64,000 bases of DNA from Sediminihaliea albiluteola (GTDB taxonomy: Bacteria > Pseudomonadota > Gammaproteobacteria > Pseudomonadales > Halieaceae), in contig NZ_JACFXU010000013.1 of assembly GCF_014077625.1 (NCBI RefSeq), positions 1 to 64,000 on the forward strand, given 5' to 3'. Position numbers and translations under genes: made by a program. Every line of letters begins with the position of its first letter. Position 1 is the first letter of the stretch. Shown piece by piece: positions 20,386-30,491 of the stretch. The notes below the pieces were generated by a model that was given only the letters and a program-made list of their open reading frames with translations, made no database searches and was not told the origin of the DNA.

Positions 20386-20475
20386 GGAGAGCTGGCCGAG
20401 TGGCTGAAGGCGCACCCCTGCTAAGGGTGTATAGGTTAATCCCTATCGAGGGTTCGAATCCCTCGCTCTCCGCCA
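20386..20475 (+). tRNA. serV: tRNA-Ser(GCU)
   Basis: A 90-nt class II tRNA with encoded CCA. The acceptor stem is GGAGAG...CTCTCC. The D-arm is GCCGAGTGGCTGAAGGC, and the anticodon GCT is at 20420-20422 in the loop CTGCTAA. A long variable arm (ATAGGTTAATCCCTAT region) and the T-arm GGGTTCGAATCCC follow. It reads AGC/AGU codons. A perfect terminator palindrome starts 2 bp after it, and the defence island begins immediately downstream. Confidence 0.97.
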
Positions 20476-20476
20476 T

Positions 20477-20518
20477 CTAATCAAAAAGGGCACCCCTAGG
20501 GGTGCCCTTTTTGATTAG
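20477..20518. terminator. Perfect 42-bp palindromic terminator after tRNA-Ser
   Basis: The 42 bases form a perfect palindrome (21 + 21) centred on CCCCTAGGGG, with arms containing AAAAAGGGCACCCC and GGGGTGCCCTTTTT. The T-tract makes it a strong, bidirectional rho-independent terminator for the tRNA transcript. Confidence 0.92.
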
Positions 20519-20550
20519 CGGGTGAAAAGCGGGATTTGGATGAGAGCCCC

Positions 20551-20650
20551 GTTCGACAAAACGCGACCCAAGGAGCGTTTTGAACGAGGAGCGCAGCGAC
20601 GAAGCCCCGCAAGGGGGCTGAACAGGCCTTAGCCTGTTCAGATTAATCCC
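20551..20650. repeat. REP-like hairpin repeat, copy 1
   Basis: A string of small hairpins: CAAAACGC/GCGTTTTG (20557-20564 with 20575-20582), GCCCC/GGGGC (20604-20608 with 20614-20618) and AACAGGC/GCCTGTT (20621-20638). The same scheme recurs at 20701-20790 and 50813-50900 with changed but still paired stem bases. It is probably an interspersed extragenic palindromic element. Confidence 0.6.
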
Positions 20651-20690
20651 TCGCCTCGGAGTACGAAGACTTGCTTCAACCCCCGGAGCG

Positions 20691-21085
20691 TCGAACCCTC
20701 TGGTTCGACAAAATGCGCCTAGCATTTTGAGACGAGGCGCGCAGCGCCGAAGCCCGCAGGGTCAGAACAGCCCATAGGCTGCACTGATCCATCCCTAGCG
20801 GTTCCCAAAACTGCGTACGTTGGCGGCGTTAAAGTGCTTGGCGCATGTCTGGCGGCTAGTGGTTGCACACTCCGCGCTCGCTTTAAACCGCTCTTGTGCT
20901 GTCCAGTGCGAATAAGAGGCCACTCACTACTTAATCGAGCGTTTGAGTACGATAAAGCCTGCAAAGGCTGTCATTGTGCCTGCCACCAAGGTCAATTTGA
21001 TGGTGCCAGTTTGCGAATAGTTGTCTGCCAACATCACAAGGAAGGCGATCGCCAAAATACCAGGGGTGAAGAGTTGCCAGTATTT
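20691..21085. repeat. 395-bp direct repeat, left boundary of the defence island
   Basis: The segment from TCGAACCCTCTGGTTCGACA to TTGCCAGTATTT recurs in the same orientation at 50803-51197, with no indels and about 19 substitutions by eye (about 95% identity). It contains a REP-like hairpin module and the 3' part of a small membrane-protein gene. The right copy carries the full-length gene. The two copies frame about 30 kb of mostly defence genes. Confidence 0.85.
20701..20790. repeat. REP-like hairpin repeat, copy 2
   Basis: Hairpins CAAAATGC/GCATTTTG (20709-20716 with 20722-20729), GGCGC/GCGCC around 20736-20748, and CAGCC/GGCTG (20768-20781). Compared with copy 1, the first stem has C-to-T and G-to-A at paired positions and the last stem has swapped G-C pairs, so pairing is kept while sequence changes. 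Confidence 0.6.
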
Positions 21086-21103
21086 CAAGAAAGCCTCAAA
21101 CAT
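20927..21103 (-). CDS. Short (58 aa) membrane protein, paralogue of the C-terminal half of the 51.0-kb gene
   Basis: The frame reads MFEAFLKYWQLFTPGILAIA, continues through FLVMLADNYSQTGTIKLTLV and ends FAGFIVLKRSIK. From KYWQLF on it matches the last ~53 residues of the protein at 51039-51422. Two hydrophobic helices are predicted. An ATG happens to lie in frame at 21103, but no good ribosome-binding site precedes it and it falls inside a hairpin. It is either a fragment of the longer gene or a functional short version. Function unknown. Confidence 0.4.
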   Translation of the reverse strand: MFEAFLKYWQLFTPGILAIAFLVMLADNYSQTGTIKLTLVAGTMTAFAGFIVLKRSIK

Positions 21104-21124
21104 TAATTTGTTTGGGGCTTTTTT
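21091..21124 (+). terminator. Hairpin with T-tract at the edge of the left repeat
   Basis: AAGCCTCAAAC and GTTTGGGGCTT form an 11-bp stem with one G-T pair around an 8-base loop, followed by TTTTTTGTTTGT on the plus strand. It looks like a rho-independent terminator reading rightwards, which could shield the island from tRNA-side transcription. No plus-strand gene ends here. Confidence 0.55.
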
Positions 21125-21172
21125 GTTTGTGTATCTTTTAAAATAATTATTTACCGGTTTTAGTCAGCAAGG

Positions 21173-21290
21173 TCAGTCCTGTTCTGTGTCTGGGATGTAC
21201 TCAAAGAGCTCATCAATAGAACAGTCGAAGAGCTAACAAAGCCTAGCAATCGCATTCAAATCGATACGCTTGGCGCGGTCTTCGCAGTGT
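21173..21290 (-). pseudogene. Remnant of a Cro/C1 (XRE) helix-turn-helix regulator
   Basis: The complement reads HCEDRAKRIDLNAIARLC, an in-frame TAG, then LFDCSIDELFEYIPDTEQD and TGA. The RAKRIDL...I..LC..FDC.I.ELFEY pattern is the C-terminal half of short XRE regulators common in mobile elements. The in-frame stop and missing N-terminal helices show that it is dead. The 74 bases upstream do not continue the frame. Confidence 0.55.
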
Positions 21291-21423
21291 GAACAAGTCC
21301 GCCAAGTACAAGAAGCCTACCTGGGTATGAATTTAGGTGATATCGCTGACCCACTACTGGTTAGGTGCAGACACATTAAAAGCACGTTCGAGCGTGTTGG
21401 GCGCTGTGATATCAGGCTTGCCG

Positions 21424-21525
21424 CTATAGTAACCTTTTAATCTTTACTGCAGCATAACCATGGACGGTCACTTGGTTGACAGCTTCTAGCTTAAACTCAT
21501 CTGAAAAACGGTAGCCTTTGCTCAT
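21424..21525 (-). pseudogene. IS3-family transposase OrfA remnant
   Basis: The complement reads MSKGYRFSDEFKLEAVNQVT then VHGYAAVKIKRLL and a stop. The RFSDEFKLEAVNQV wording is the N-terminus of IS3-group OrfA proteins. After about 30 residues the family sequence is lost, so only the 5' end survives. GACCTGACTAACCCCGACAC about 60 bp upstream on the same strand could be the old IS end. Confidence 0.65.
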
Positions 21526-22014
21526 GTTTAACCCCTTATGGTTGTTCATCTTTTTACCGTAAAAAGTGTCGGGGTTAGTCAGGTCCTATAATTGCATGAT
21601 TTGGCTTCTAGTCAAGCTACACCTGATAGTGCTTTGCAATACTTGTTCAGTGAGCACTTTGCTATGTTAGCGAAAGGTATCTGCTTAGAGCTCACTTCAA
21701 GTTAAGGACAAAAGAGCAGTCTTGCTTGATAAGTTATAGTTAGTCTTTGTTTTATCTCTTTATGTATCATTAGAGGATTAAGTACCACAGCGAGAAGTAG
21801 GTATGGTGGTGTTGCGCAGGCAGCAAATAGTAAAGAGCTGCAGTGCTTTATAGGTGTTGCATAGATTACTGGCAAGCTTGGGATGTTACGAACGATCAGT
21901 GGCTAAGGCTTGCCCAGCTGGCATTTATTAAATTAATCTAAAATTACTCAACAGGCTTATTCGACGCTAACAGCCAATAGGTCAGCGTCAATTAGGTTTT
22001 TAGGGAAACATGTT
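21526..22014. other. Intergenic region upstream of hsdM
   Basis: About 490 bp without a recognisable gene. It should hold the promoter of the hsd operon. AT content is higher than in the core region. TTTTTAGGGAAACATGTT just before 22015 supplies the hsdM ribosome-binding site. Confidence 0.4.
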
Positions 22015-24451
22015 ATGGCGATCAAAAAAACAGAACTTTACTCATCACTTTGGGCCAGCTGTAATGCGTTGCGCGGTGGCATGGATGCCAGCCAATATAA
22101 AGATTATGTATTAACCTTATTGTTTTTAAAGTACGTATCCGATAAAGCCAAAGCCAACCCCTACGCCATGATTGAAGTGCCCGAGGGCGCAAGCTTTGAC
22201 GACATGATCAAGCTCAAAGGCAATAAAGACCAAGCTCAAAGGCAATAAAGACATTGGCGAAGGCATTAATAAGGTCATTAACTTAATTGCCGAGGCCAAC
22301 GACCTGCAAGGCGTGATCAACGTCGCAGACTTCAACGACGAAGACAAGCTGGGCAAAGGCAAAGACATGATCGATCGCTTGTCTAATCTGGTCGGTATTT
22401 TTGAAGGCCTAGAAATGGGCGGCAACCGTGCCGGTGACGATGATCTATTAGGCGATGCTTATGAATACCTGATGCGCCACTTCGCTACCGAGTCCGGCAA
22501 GTCCAAAGGCCAGTTTTATACGCCCTCTGAAGTGTCACGTATTCTTGCCAAAGTGATTGATATTGGTGATTCAACGCCGCAAGATGCCACCGTGTATGAC
22601 CCCACTTGTGGGTCGGGTTCGCTGTTGTTAAAAGCCAGTGATGAAGCACCGCGCGGCTTATCCATTTACGGCCAAGAAATAGACAACGCCACCAGCGCCT
22701 TAGCCCGCATGAATATGATTCTGCACGATAACGCTACCGCAAAAATAGTGCAAGGTAACACCCCTAGTAGCCCCGAATGGAAAAATGACGACGGCCAGCT
22801 AAAAACCTTTGATTTTGCTGTGGCTAACCCGCCGTTTTCCACCAAAAACTGGACCAGTGGCCTGAACCGTAGCGGAGATGAGTTTGGCCGTTTTGTGTGG
22901 GGCGTGCCGCCAGAAAAAAATGGCGACTATGCCTTCTTGCTACATATTATTAAAAGCTTAAAAAGCAAGGGTAAAGGCGCCATTATTTTGCCCCACGGTG
23001 TGCTATTTCGCGGCAATGCCGAAGCGCGTATTCGTGAAAACCTTATTAAACAAGGCTATATCAAAGCCATTATTGGCTTACCGGCCAACCTGTTCTACGG
23101 CACCGGTATTCCTGCCTGTATTATTGTGGTGGACAAAGAAGGCGCCGCCCAGCGCGACAGCATCTTTATGATCGATGCCAGCAAAGGTTTTATGAAAGAC
23201 GGTAATAAAAACCGTTTGCGTAGCCAAGATGTGCATAAAATTGTAGATGTATTCACTCACGCTTTAACACTGCCTGGCTATAGCCGTAGCGTGGCTTTTG
23301 ATGAAATTGCCAGCAACGACTACAACCTTAATATTCCGCGCTACATCGATAGCAGCACCCCAGAAGATATGCATGATTTAGCAGGGCACTTACAGGGCGG
23401 TATTCCGAATCAGGACATTGACCAGCTGCAGCAGTTTTGGCAGGTGTTCCCCAACTTGCGCGACAGCATCCTCACGCCACAGCGTGAAGGCTACAGCCAG
23501 ATAAAAGTGCCTGCTAGCGAGATAAAAGCCCATATTCTGCAGCATCCAGAGTTCACCGCCTTTGCCGAATTGACGTTACAGCCTTTTAACGCTTGGGCAG
23601 AGCAGGCAGATTTACCGGCCATTGGTCTCGATGATAAGCCAAAAGAAATTATCCACCGTATTAGCGAAGACCTCTTAGCGCGTTACGCTAATATTCCTTT
23701 GCTGAATAAATACGACATGTACCAAATCCTGATGAACTACTGGGCCGACACCCTGCAGGATGATGTCTATGTGTTAGTGCAAGAAGGTTGGGAGGCGGGC
23801 AAAAAAGTACGCGAACTGGTGGCTAAGAAAGGGGAAAGACTCACTGAAACCCCCGATTTAGTGATTAAGCGCGTGAGATACAAAATGGAACTGAATCCGC
23901 CAACCTTAATTGTGCAGCGCTACTTTGCTGAGCAGCAAGCCCAGCTGGATCAGTTGCAAGCTACTTTAGATGACATTACTCAGCAGCAAGAAAGTTTGAT
24001 TGAAGAGCACACCGGCGATGAAGGCTTATTGGTAGAAGCGCTAAACGATAGAGACAGAGTCACCAAAACCACAGTCAACGCGCGACTAAGAGTGAGCACC
24101 GACGAAGAAGAGCGCGAGGTACTTGAGCAGGCCAAACAGCTGTTTGATTTAGAAACCAGTGCCAAATCTCAGATTCGCAGCGCACAAGAGGAGTTGGACA
24201 GCGACGTTTTAGCTCAATACGGCAAACTGGATGAGGCCGAGATTAAGCAGTTACTGGTTGAAGACAAATGGCTTGCCACTCTGCAAAGCCAGATTGAAGC
24301 GGAAATCGAGCGCATCACCCAGCAGTTGGCCAGTCGTTTACAAGAGCTAAAAGAACGCTACAGCGAGCCATTACCTGAGATTATTGAGAACGTTGAAGTG
24401 CTGAGCAACAAAGTGGACGAGCACCTTAAAGCCATGGGTTTGACGCTATGA
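22015..24451 (+). pseudogene. hsdM: Type I restriction-modification methyltransferase HsdM, frameshifted by a 22-bp tandem duplication
   Basis: DNA adenine methyltransferase subunit. The N-terminal helical domain (LYSSLWASCNALRGGMDASQ) is intact to about residue 71, then a perfect 22-bp duplication shifts the frame and a stop follows at 22246-22248. Removing one unit restores IKLKGNKDIGEGINKVINLI and a continuous protein of about 804 aa. The rest carries motif I DPTCGSGSLLLKA, motif IV ANPPFSTKNW, and a long coiled C-terminal region. The downstream part could only be made from an internal start such as GTG 22313. Its stop overlaps the DUF1016 ATG. As written, modification should be off or partial while hsdS and hsdR are intact. 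Confidence 0.9.
22209..22252 (+). repeat. Perfect 22-bp tandem duplication inside hsdM
   Basis: Two identical, abutting 22-base units (22209-22230 and 22231-22252), each starting CAAGCTCAAAGGCAATAAAG. Because 22 is not a multiple of 3, the copy number (one or two) decides the hsdM reading frame. Loss of one unit by replication slippage would restore the gene exactly. Confidence 0.95.
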
Positions 24452-25508
24452 GTCAGCCCAGCGAACAGAACTTAGCAAGCTTAGTCGAGCCCATTGCGCA
24501 CATCATTGAGCAGGCTAAAGGGCAAGTACGCCAGGCCGTTAACAGCGCCATGGTGCACAGCTATTGGGGCATATTGGCCAAATGATTGTTGAGCATGAAC
24601 AGCAGGGCGCAAGCCGCGCTGAATATGGCACGCAACAGCTCAAGCTAATGTCTGCGCAGCTTACTGAGCGCTTAGGCAAAGGCTTTAATGTCACTAAACT
24701 GCGTAATATGCGCCGCTTTTATCAAGCTTTTCCAATTTGGGAGACAGTGGCTCTCGAATTGAGCAGGTCTCATTGCAACGCCTTATCGCGTATAGATAAC
24801 CAGCAAGCACGGCACTGGTACATGCAAGAAGCGCAAGCCCAAGGTTGGAGTGTGCGCGCCTTGGACCGGCAAATCAGCAAGTTTTATTACGAACGGTTAC
24901 TGGCCAGCCAAGATAAAGCCCTAGTAGAAGCCGAAGCCGAAGCCAAAGCCAAAGCCCACACCGAACCCTTAGCGGAAAGCGTGAAAGACTATCTGCGCGA
25001 CCCCTACATTCTAGATTTTTTAAACCTACAAGATAAAACCTACCAAGAAAGCCAGCTGGAAGAAACCATTATCAGCAATATCCAGCAGTTTTTACTGGAG
25101 TTGGGTAAAGGCTTTGCCTTTGTAGAGCGGCAGCAGCGCATTCGCTTTGCCGATGAGGACTTTTATATCGATTTGGTGTTTTACAACTTTAAGCTCAAGT
25201 GCTTTTTACTGGTGGATTTAAAACTGGTTAAGCTAAAGCACCAAGACATTGGCCAGATGGACACCTACGTGCGCCTTTACGATGAACAACACAAAGGCAG
25301 CGACGATAACCCCGCCATTGGCCTTGTGCTGTGCAGCGAGAAAAGCGAAACCGTGGTGAAGTACTCGGTGTTATCGGAACAAAAACAACTGTTTTTCGCT
25401 AAATACCTGCCGTACTTACCCACCGAAGAACAACTCAAGCACGAACTCGAACGCGAACGCGCCAACGCCATGGCCCAGCTGGCTGCTAAGGAGCAAGACA
25501 ATGAATAA
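24448..25508 (+). pseudogene. DUF1016/YhcG-type PD-(D/E)XK nuclease-domain protein, frameshifted
   Basis: Accessory gene often embedded in type I R-M operons. The ATG overlaps the hsdM stop. Frame 1 gives LASLVEPIAHIIEQAKGQVR then AVNSAMVHSYWG. A duplicated AT at 24571-24574 then shifts the frame and a stop follows at 24583-24585. The continuing frame reads IGQMIVEHEQQGASRAEYGT, the DUF1016 N-terminal domain. The C-terminal nuclease-like domain has ESQLEETIISNIQQFLLELG, then EDFYIDLVFYN and LLVDLKLVKLKHQDIGQMD (E, D and DLK as catalytic set). Restored length is about 353 aa. The stop overlaps the hsdS start by 8 bases. TTG 24564 could give an N-truncated product. Confidence 0.85.
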
Positions 25509-26886
25509 GGATGCAGTGGCAGAAATGAGCCGGCAGTATCAGGTTGAGGCTGCCGAAAAGGTAGTGCCAGAGGGATATAAACAGACTGAATTGGGGGTTA
25601 TACCTGAGGATTGGGCGGTTTGGCAGCTTAATGAGCTTTGCACTTTTGAGAATGGTGACCGTAGTAGTAACTATCCAACTTCTGGTTCGTTTGTTAGTAG
25701 CGGCTTTCCTTTTATAAATGCAGGCCATATTGATGAAGGCCTCATCTATATAGATGGTATGGATTACATCACTTCTGAAGCTTTTGAGAAGCTCGGGGGA
25801 GGCAAAGTAAGACCAAGAGATATTTTGTTTTGTCTTCGTGGCTCTCTAGGTAAATTTGGTGTTGTGTCTGAAAGTCTAGGGGAAGGGGCCATTGCCAGCT
25901 CACTAGTGATAATTCGACCAAATAAAAGAAAAGTTGTTTTAGAGGTTTTAACTTCAGGCTATTTGAAATCTAAAATCTGTAAAGAAATGATTGAACTTTG
26001 GTCAGGTGGTGCAGCGCAGCCCAATTTGGGAGCTAAAGAACTAGGAAGGTTTTTAGTCCCATTACCACCTACAATAAATGAGCAAAAAGCGATAGCCAGT
26101 GCTCTATCCGATACCGATGCACTACTCAGCGAACTAGAAAAACTCATCGCTAAAAAACAAGCCATCAAAACCGCCACCATGCAGCAACTGCTCACCGGCC
26201 GCACCCGCTTACCGCAATTCGCCCATCACCCAGACGGCAGCAAAAAAGGCTACAAAAAAAGCGAGCTAGGCGAAATACCGGATGATTGGGAAGCTATTCA
26301 GCTTGGTGAGATCGCAACATTTATAAAGGGTGCTGGCTTACCTAAAAGCGATCTAATTGATAGCGGAAAAAACCGTTGCATTCATTATGGTCAGCTCTTT
26401 ACAACCTATGGCCCTAAAATTGAAAAGATACTTTCATCTACCGATATAGATGGTTCTATTAAGTCTGAAATCAATGATATTTTGATGCCAACCTCCGACG
26501 TAACACCAAATGGATTAGCAACCGCGAGCTGCATCCTTGAGTCGGGTATTGTTCTTGGTGGGGATATTTTGATAATACGCACTAAAAAAGAGCTATTGAA
26601 TGGCGTTTTCTTTGCATATTTAATTACCGTGATGCGCGATCAAGTTATGCAACTGGTCACAGGCTCCACTGTTTACCATTTATATGGCAGTGATATGGCA
26701 AAATTCTTGTTCGCAAAACCTGTGCTTGAAGAACAAACCGCCATCGCCACCATCCTTTCCGATATGGACTCAGAAATCCAAGCACTGGAACAACGCCTCA
26801 ACAAAACCCGCCAAATCAAACAGGGCATGATGCAAGAGCTGCTAACTGGTAAAACTCGTCTTGTTACACCACAGGTACAGCCATGA
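25501..26886 (+). CDS. hsdS: Type I restriction-modification specificity subunit HsdS
   Basis: Recognises the bipartite DNA target for HsdM and HsdR. It has two target-recognition domains (about residues 25-190 and 260-410), each introduced by the same phrase (ELGVIPEDWAVWQL; ELGEIPDDWEAIQL). Each is followed by a helical spacer repeat (SDTDALLSELEKLIAKKQAI; SDMDSEIQALEQRLNKTRQI) ending LLTGRTRL or LLTGKTRL. The near-identical repeat ends are known recombination points for swapping specificity. At 461 aa it is intact. The ATG overlaps the end of the DUF1016 gene and the TGA overlaps the next ATG (ATGA). Confidence 0.94.
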   Translation: MNKDAVAEMSRQYQVEAAEKVVPEGYKQTELGVIPEDWAVWQLNELCTFENGDRSSNYPTSGSFVSSGFPFINAGHIDEGLIYIDGMDYITSEAFEKLGGGKVRPRDILFCLRGSLGKFGVVSESLGEGAIASSLVIIRPNKRKVVLEVLTSGYLKSKICKEMIELWSGGAAQPNLGAKELGRFLVPLPPTINEQKAIASALSDTDALLSELEKLIAKKQAIKTATMQQLLTGRTRLPQFAHHPDGSKKGYKKSELGEIPDDWEAIQLGEIATFIKGAGLPKSDLIDSGKNRCIHYGQLFTTYGPKIEKILSSTDIDGSIKSEINDILMPTSDVTPNGLATASCILESGIVLGGDILIIRTKKELLNGVFFAYLITVMRDQVMQLVTGSTVYHLYGSDMAKFLFAKPVLEEQTAIATILSDMDSEIQALEQRLNKTRQIKQGMMQELLTGKTRLVTPQVQP

Positions 26887-28325
26887 CAGCATCTTTGAAT
26901 AAAAAAGTGCTGTCGGTGAAACAGCTGCTTAGCCTTGATAATCTTGTAATTCCTGATTATCAACGGCCGTATAAGTGGACGTTGAAAAACGTGACCGAGC
27001 TATTTCAAGATGTGGTCACTCAACAAGATAAATCAGCCTACCGTTTAGGCACTATTGTTTTTCATCAACATGCACCTAAAGACAAGATACAACTTGATAT
27101 TGTTGATGGGCAGCAGCGTACCTTAACGCTCTTGTTAGCAGTTTGGGCCATCATCAATGCACGTTTAAAAGGCTTAGAACGGCAAAACCTTAAAGACAAG
27201 CTCAATGAGATAAAACCTGTTTTGCAGCAGTTTATGCAGCGTCAAAATTTTGCGAGTGAAGAGTCGCAGTATAATTTAAAGCAAAACTATCAAGAGCTTA
27301 CCCGTTTGGTGGCAAGGCCTGAGTTCACCGAGGCGCATATCGACTTTTTGCTCGATAAGTGCCAAGTTGTTGTATTTGTACTGGACGATATCTCCGAAGC
27401 TTTTCAGTTTTTCGACTCGCAAAATGCCCGAGGGCGCGATTTACAACCTCATGATTTACTCAAAGCTTTTCATTTGCGTGAGTTTTCAGATTATGAAAAC
27501 GAATTAAAAGCCGAAACAGTTAAGCATTGGGAAAGCCTAGACAGTGATGATTTAGCAGAGCTTTTTGCTATCTATTTGTACCGCATACGCCAGTGGGCTA
27601 AGGGTAGGTCTGCCCGTTATTTTGGTAAAAACCAGGTTGGCTTATTCAAAGGCGTTAATTTAGACAAGGTGGGTTACTACCCTTATGTAGAAACTTTGCG
27701 CATCACCCACCACTTTGTAGATGAATACAACAGCCAATATCAGCGCAAAATCGATGGCCAAAAGCAGGTGTTTCCGTTTCATTTAGATCAAATGATCATT
27801 AACGGCCGCCGCTTCTTTGAGTTGGCAGAACATTACCAACAGCAAGTTGCAGAAATAAAGGCGAAAGAGTACGAGGATAAAGCAGAGCAGTTGCAAATAA
27901 TGATCAAAGGTCATCCACTGAATGAGCAAGCCAGTAACATTATTTGCACGCTAAACAGTAATGAAAAATACCCAAACCGCACGCGTACGGGCGATAGATA
28001 TATACGGTCAATATTTGATTGTGCACTGATTTTCTATATTGATAAGTTTGGAGTAGACCGTTTATCACTGGCCATCGAGAAAATATTTATTTGGGCATAT
28101 AGCTGCCGTATTAAGCAGCAAGTAGTGCAATTGGCCACTATGGATAATTATGTGCTAGAAAATAATTTGTTTACCTTAATTAAGGAAGCAACACACCCCA
28201 ATGATGTTTTTACTTTCGAGCTAGAAAATATTAAAGCCTCAGAAAATAAGAATAACCGTAGAAGCGGCAACGCTGATAACGATCCGCTCGTGAAGCTGTT
28301 CAGGGATATGAAATATTATGAATAA
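26883..28325 (+). CDS. DUF262-domain protein (GmrSD/ParB-fold family), first of a pair
   Basis: The N-terminal DUF262 domain (about residues 10-180) has [20 protein letters not shown] and [16 protein letters not shown] with Asp75. The DGQQR motif is the nucleotide-hydrolysis site in GmrS-type proteins that restrict modified phage DNA. The C-terminal half (about 200-480) is helical and I see no clear DUF1524 nuclease motif. It starts in an ATGA overlap with hsdS and overlaps the next DUF262 gene by 8 bases, so it is translated with the R-M operon. It may act as sensor/NTPase partner of the following protein. Confidence 0.85.
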   Translation: MTASLNKKVLSVKQLLSLDNLVIPDYQRPYKWTLKNVTELFQDVVTQQDKSAYRLGTIVFHQHAPKDKIQLDIVDGQQRTLTLLLAVWAIINARLKGLERQNLKDKLNEIKPVLQQFMQRQNFASEESQYNLKQNYQELTRLVARPEFTEAHIDFLLDKCQVVVFVLDDISEAFQFFDSQNARGRDLQPHDLLKAFHLREFSDYENELKAETVKHWESLDSDDLAELFAIYLYRIRQWAKGRSARYFGKNQVGLFKGVNLDKVGYYPYVETLRITHHFVDEYNSQYQRKIDGQKQVFPFHLDQMIINGRRFFELAEHYQQQVAEIKAKEYEDKAEQLQIMIKGHPLNEQASNIICTLNSNEKYPNRTRTGDRYIRSIFDCALIFYIDKFGVDRLSLAIEKIFIWAYSCRIKQQVVQLATMDNYVLENNLFTLIKEATHPNDVFTFELENIKASENKNNRRSGNADNDPLVKLFRDMKYYE

Positions 28326-30330
28326 TGATGTACAGGCTTTCACAATAGAGGAGTTGTTGACTGATGAATCTGATTATCTTATTCCTATGTATCAGCGAAA
28401 TTATGCATGGGGTGAGGGCGAGATTAACCAGCTGATACAAGATGTTTTAGATTACCAAGAAAGGTCTCATGGTGCGGGTAAGCCACAAACCTATTACATA
28501 GGTACTTTAGTGGTTTACATCCGTAACGATGGGTTGCTTGAAGTGATTGATGGGCAACAGCGTTTTACCACTTTAACGTTGCTGGCTATTTGGCTGAAGA
28601 ATAATAAAAGAGCCAATGCAACAGCCCCTGAGCTAGAAAATTACCATATATTAAATTTAGGCTTTGAGAGCCGATTAATCTCCACCAATACACTCACTGA
28701 GCTTTTCCAAGGTGTTGATACCAATAAGCTGTTGAGTGAAAAATTCAATAACGACTTGATTAAAGGCTATACGCTTATTGGCAATTTTCTTGGGGAGTTT
28801 GATGAAACTAAGCTAAACAACTTTTGTGATTATTTGTTTAAGCATGTGCAAATTACTCGAATTAAGGTGCCAGATGATACGGATTTGAACCACTATTTTG
28901 AGGTGATGAACAACCGTGGTGAACAGTTAGAAAAACACGAGATTATTAAAGCGCAGTTGATGTCGGTTTTAAATAAAATCGAAGACACCCAAGAAAAGTC
29001 AAGAAGTTTAAAAGCGCTGAACCTAGTTTGGAATGCTTGTTCTAATATGGAGCGCTATGTTCAATACGGTTTTAACACCGTACAGAGAGATAGTTTGTTT
29101 GGCCAGGGAGACTGGGGGCAGTTCAGTGTTGGAACTTTTGAAGAACTTGCCAAGCTGCTCGATAAAAAGCAAGAAAATACAAGCAGTGGCGCTGTTGACT
29201 CTGAGGGCACGGCGTTAAGCCTTGCGGCTATTCTTGATGGTGCTATTAAGAAAAGGCCCGAAGAAGGTGATGAGGGAACTTCGGAGCGATTTAACAGCGT
29301 AATTAATTTTTCCAACTTCTTGCTGCATGTTCTACGCGTTTTTAAAAAAGACGACGTGCCCTTAGATGACAAACAAATAATTGATGAGTTTCACAAAGCT
29401 TTTATAGCGACAGATGAAGCTATTCCCAAAGTTAAAAGCTTCGTTTTTGCTTTATTGAAGTGCAAATATCTTTTTGATCAATATGTGATTAAACGTGAGT
29501 TTACCCAGGCTGGTGACGGTTGGAGCTTGAAACGCTTACGTTGGTACTCCAAAGAGAGTGTGAGCTATGTGAATACATTTAGCGATGGTACAGCTGAAAA
29601 CGAAGATGGTTTTGACGGCGCTAACCGTAGAATTTTAATGCTGTTGTCGGCGTTGCACGTTTCAACACCTACCTTAGCCTATAAGCATTGGCTGAATGGT
29701 GCATTGAAGTATTTATTTACAGCACAAAAACCCGAATCACCAATTAGTGCTAATGAATATTTGAAAAACCTAGAACAGTTGGCGCGTAAATTTGTCTTTA
29801 ATCGCTTCCTTGCAGAAGGTGAAGGGCAAAATTATTTCCAGATGATTTATGGTGATAACAGCTCCCCTGAAAACCAAATTATTGTTCGTAACCAGTTGCC
29901 ACATGAAAAATTACGCTTCGGCGCTATTGAAAATAACTTTGTTTTTAACTACTTGGATTACTTACTTTGGTTGCGCGATAAGCAGGAAGACCCAGTGGTT
30001 AGAGAGTTTGAATTTACGTTTAGAAGCTCGGTTGAGCACTTTTATCCTCAGCACCCCATGGATGGCCACGCGGTGATGGAGCCTGAAACTCTGCACCGCT
30101 TTGGCAACTTATGCCTTATCAGCCATAGTAAAAACTCGCGGCTTAGTAATTTTCAACCTAAAGCTAAGCAAGAGCACTTTGCCGCGAATATAAAACAAAA
30201 GCAGATTGATAGTTTGAAACTGTATGCGATGCTAAGGCTGTTACAGCGCAGCCGTGAGTGGAAAGCCGAAGAAGTTCTTGAGCATGAAAATGAAATGTTT
30301 GCAGTTCTATTCAACGCAGTAAGTTTTTAA
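28318..30330 (+). CDS. DUF262-DUF1524 protein (GmrSD-like, HNH-type nuclease end), second of a pair
   Basis: The N-terminal DUF262 domain has [20 protein letters not shown] and [20 protein letters not shown] (Asp78 in DGQQR). The C-terminal DUF1524 region has [10 protein letters not shown] with His574 and then [20 protein letters not shown], the His...Asn...Asn layout of a GmrD nuclease. At 670 aa it looks like a full fused GmrSD, whereas its upstream partner has only the DUF262 half. Together they would give two NTP-binding ParB-like domains and one nuclease. Known GmrSD enzymes cut glucosylated or otherwise modified DNA; the target here is unknown. Lower GC than the core genes suggests transfer. 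Confidence 0.87.
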   Translation: MNNDVQAFTIEELLTDESDYLIPMYQRNYAWGEGEINQLIQDVLDYQERSHGAGKPQTYYIGTLVVYIRNDGLLEVIDGQQRFTTLTLLAIWLKNNKRANATAPELENYHILNLGFESRLISTNTLTELFQGVDTNKLLSEKFNNDLIKGYTLIGNFLGEFDETKLNNFCDYLFKHVQITRIKVPDDTDLNHYFEVMNNRGEQLEKHEIIKAQLMSVLNKIEDTQEKSRSLKALNLVWNACSNMERYVQYGFNTVQRDSLFGQGDWGQFSVGTFEELAKLLDKKQENTSSGAVDSEGTALSLAAILDGAIKKRPEEGDEGTSERFNSVINFSNFLLHVLRVFKKDDVPLDDKQIIDEFHKAFIATDEAIPKVKSFVFALLKCKYLFDQYVIKREFTQAGDGWSLKRLRWYSKESVSYVNTFSDGTAENEDGFDGANRRILMLLSALHVSTPTLAYKHWLNGALKYLFTAQKPESPISANEYLKNLEQLARKFVFNRFLAEGEGQNYFQMIYGDNSSPENQIIVRNQLPHEKLRFGAIENNFVFNYLDYLLWLRDKQEDPVVREFEFTFRSSVEHFYPQHPMDGHAVMEPETLHRFGNLCLISHSKNSRLSNFQPKAKQEHFAANIKQKQIDSLKLYAMLRLLQRSREWKAEEVLEHENEMFAVLFNAVSF

Positions 30331-30491
30331 AAACTAATGAATATTTATTAACCGATGTTAGAACACTAGAAAGTGCTATTTGTACTATTTTTTAAACAAA
30401 ATATTGAGCGATACAGTCAAGCTCTATCGCTTTAAACTTGATACATTTCAGTTTAGTTAAATATTTAATTATTAAGTAAGGCTATCGCCCA

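Noticed and set aside
20386-21100. tRNA-Ser 3' end as attachment site of the island
   Set aside because: I looked for a repeat of the tRNA 3' end (TTCGAATCCCTCGC...) near 50.7-51.2 kb and found only the short TTCGAACCCTC within the 395-bp repeat, which is not the tRNA sequence. No integrase gene is present in the window.
24900-24960. GAAGCC/AAAGCC hexamer run as a phase-variable repeat in the DUF1016 gene
   Set aside because: The tract encodes VEAEAEAKAKA, but the units are imperfect and multiples of three, so copy changes would not shift the frame.
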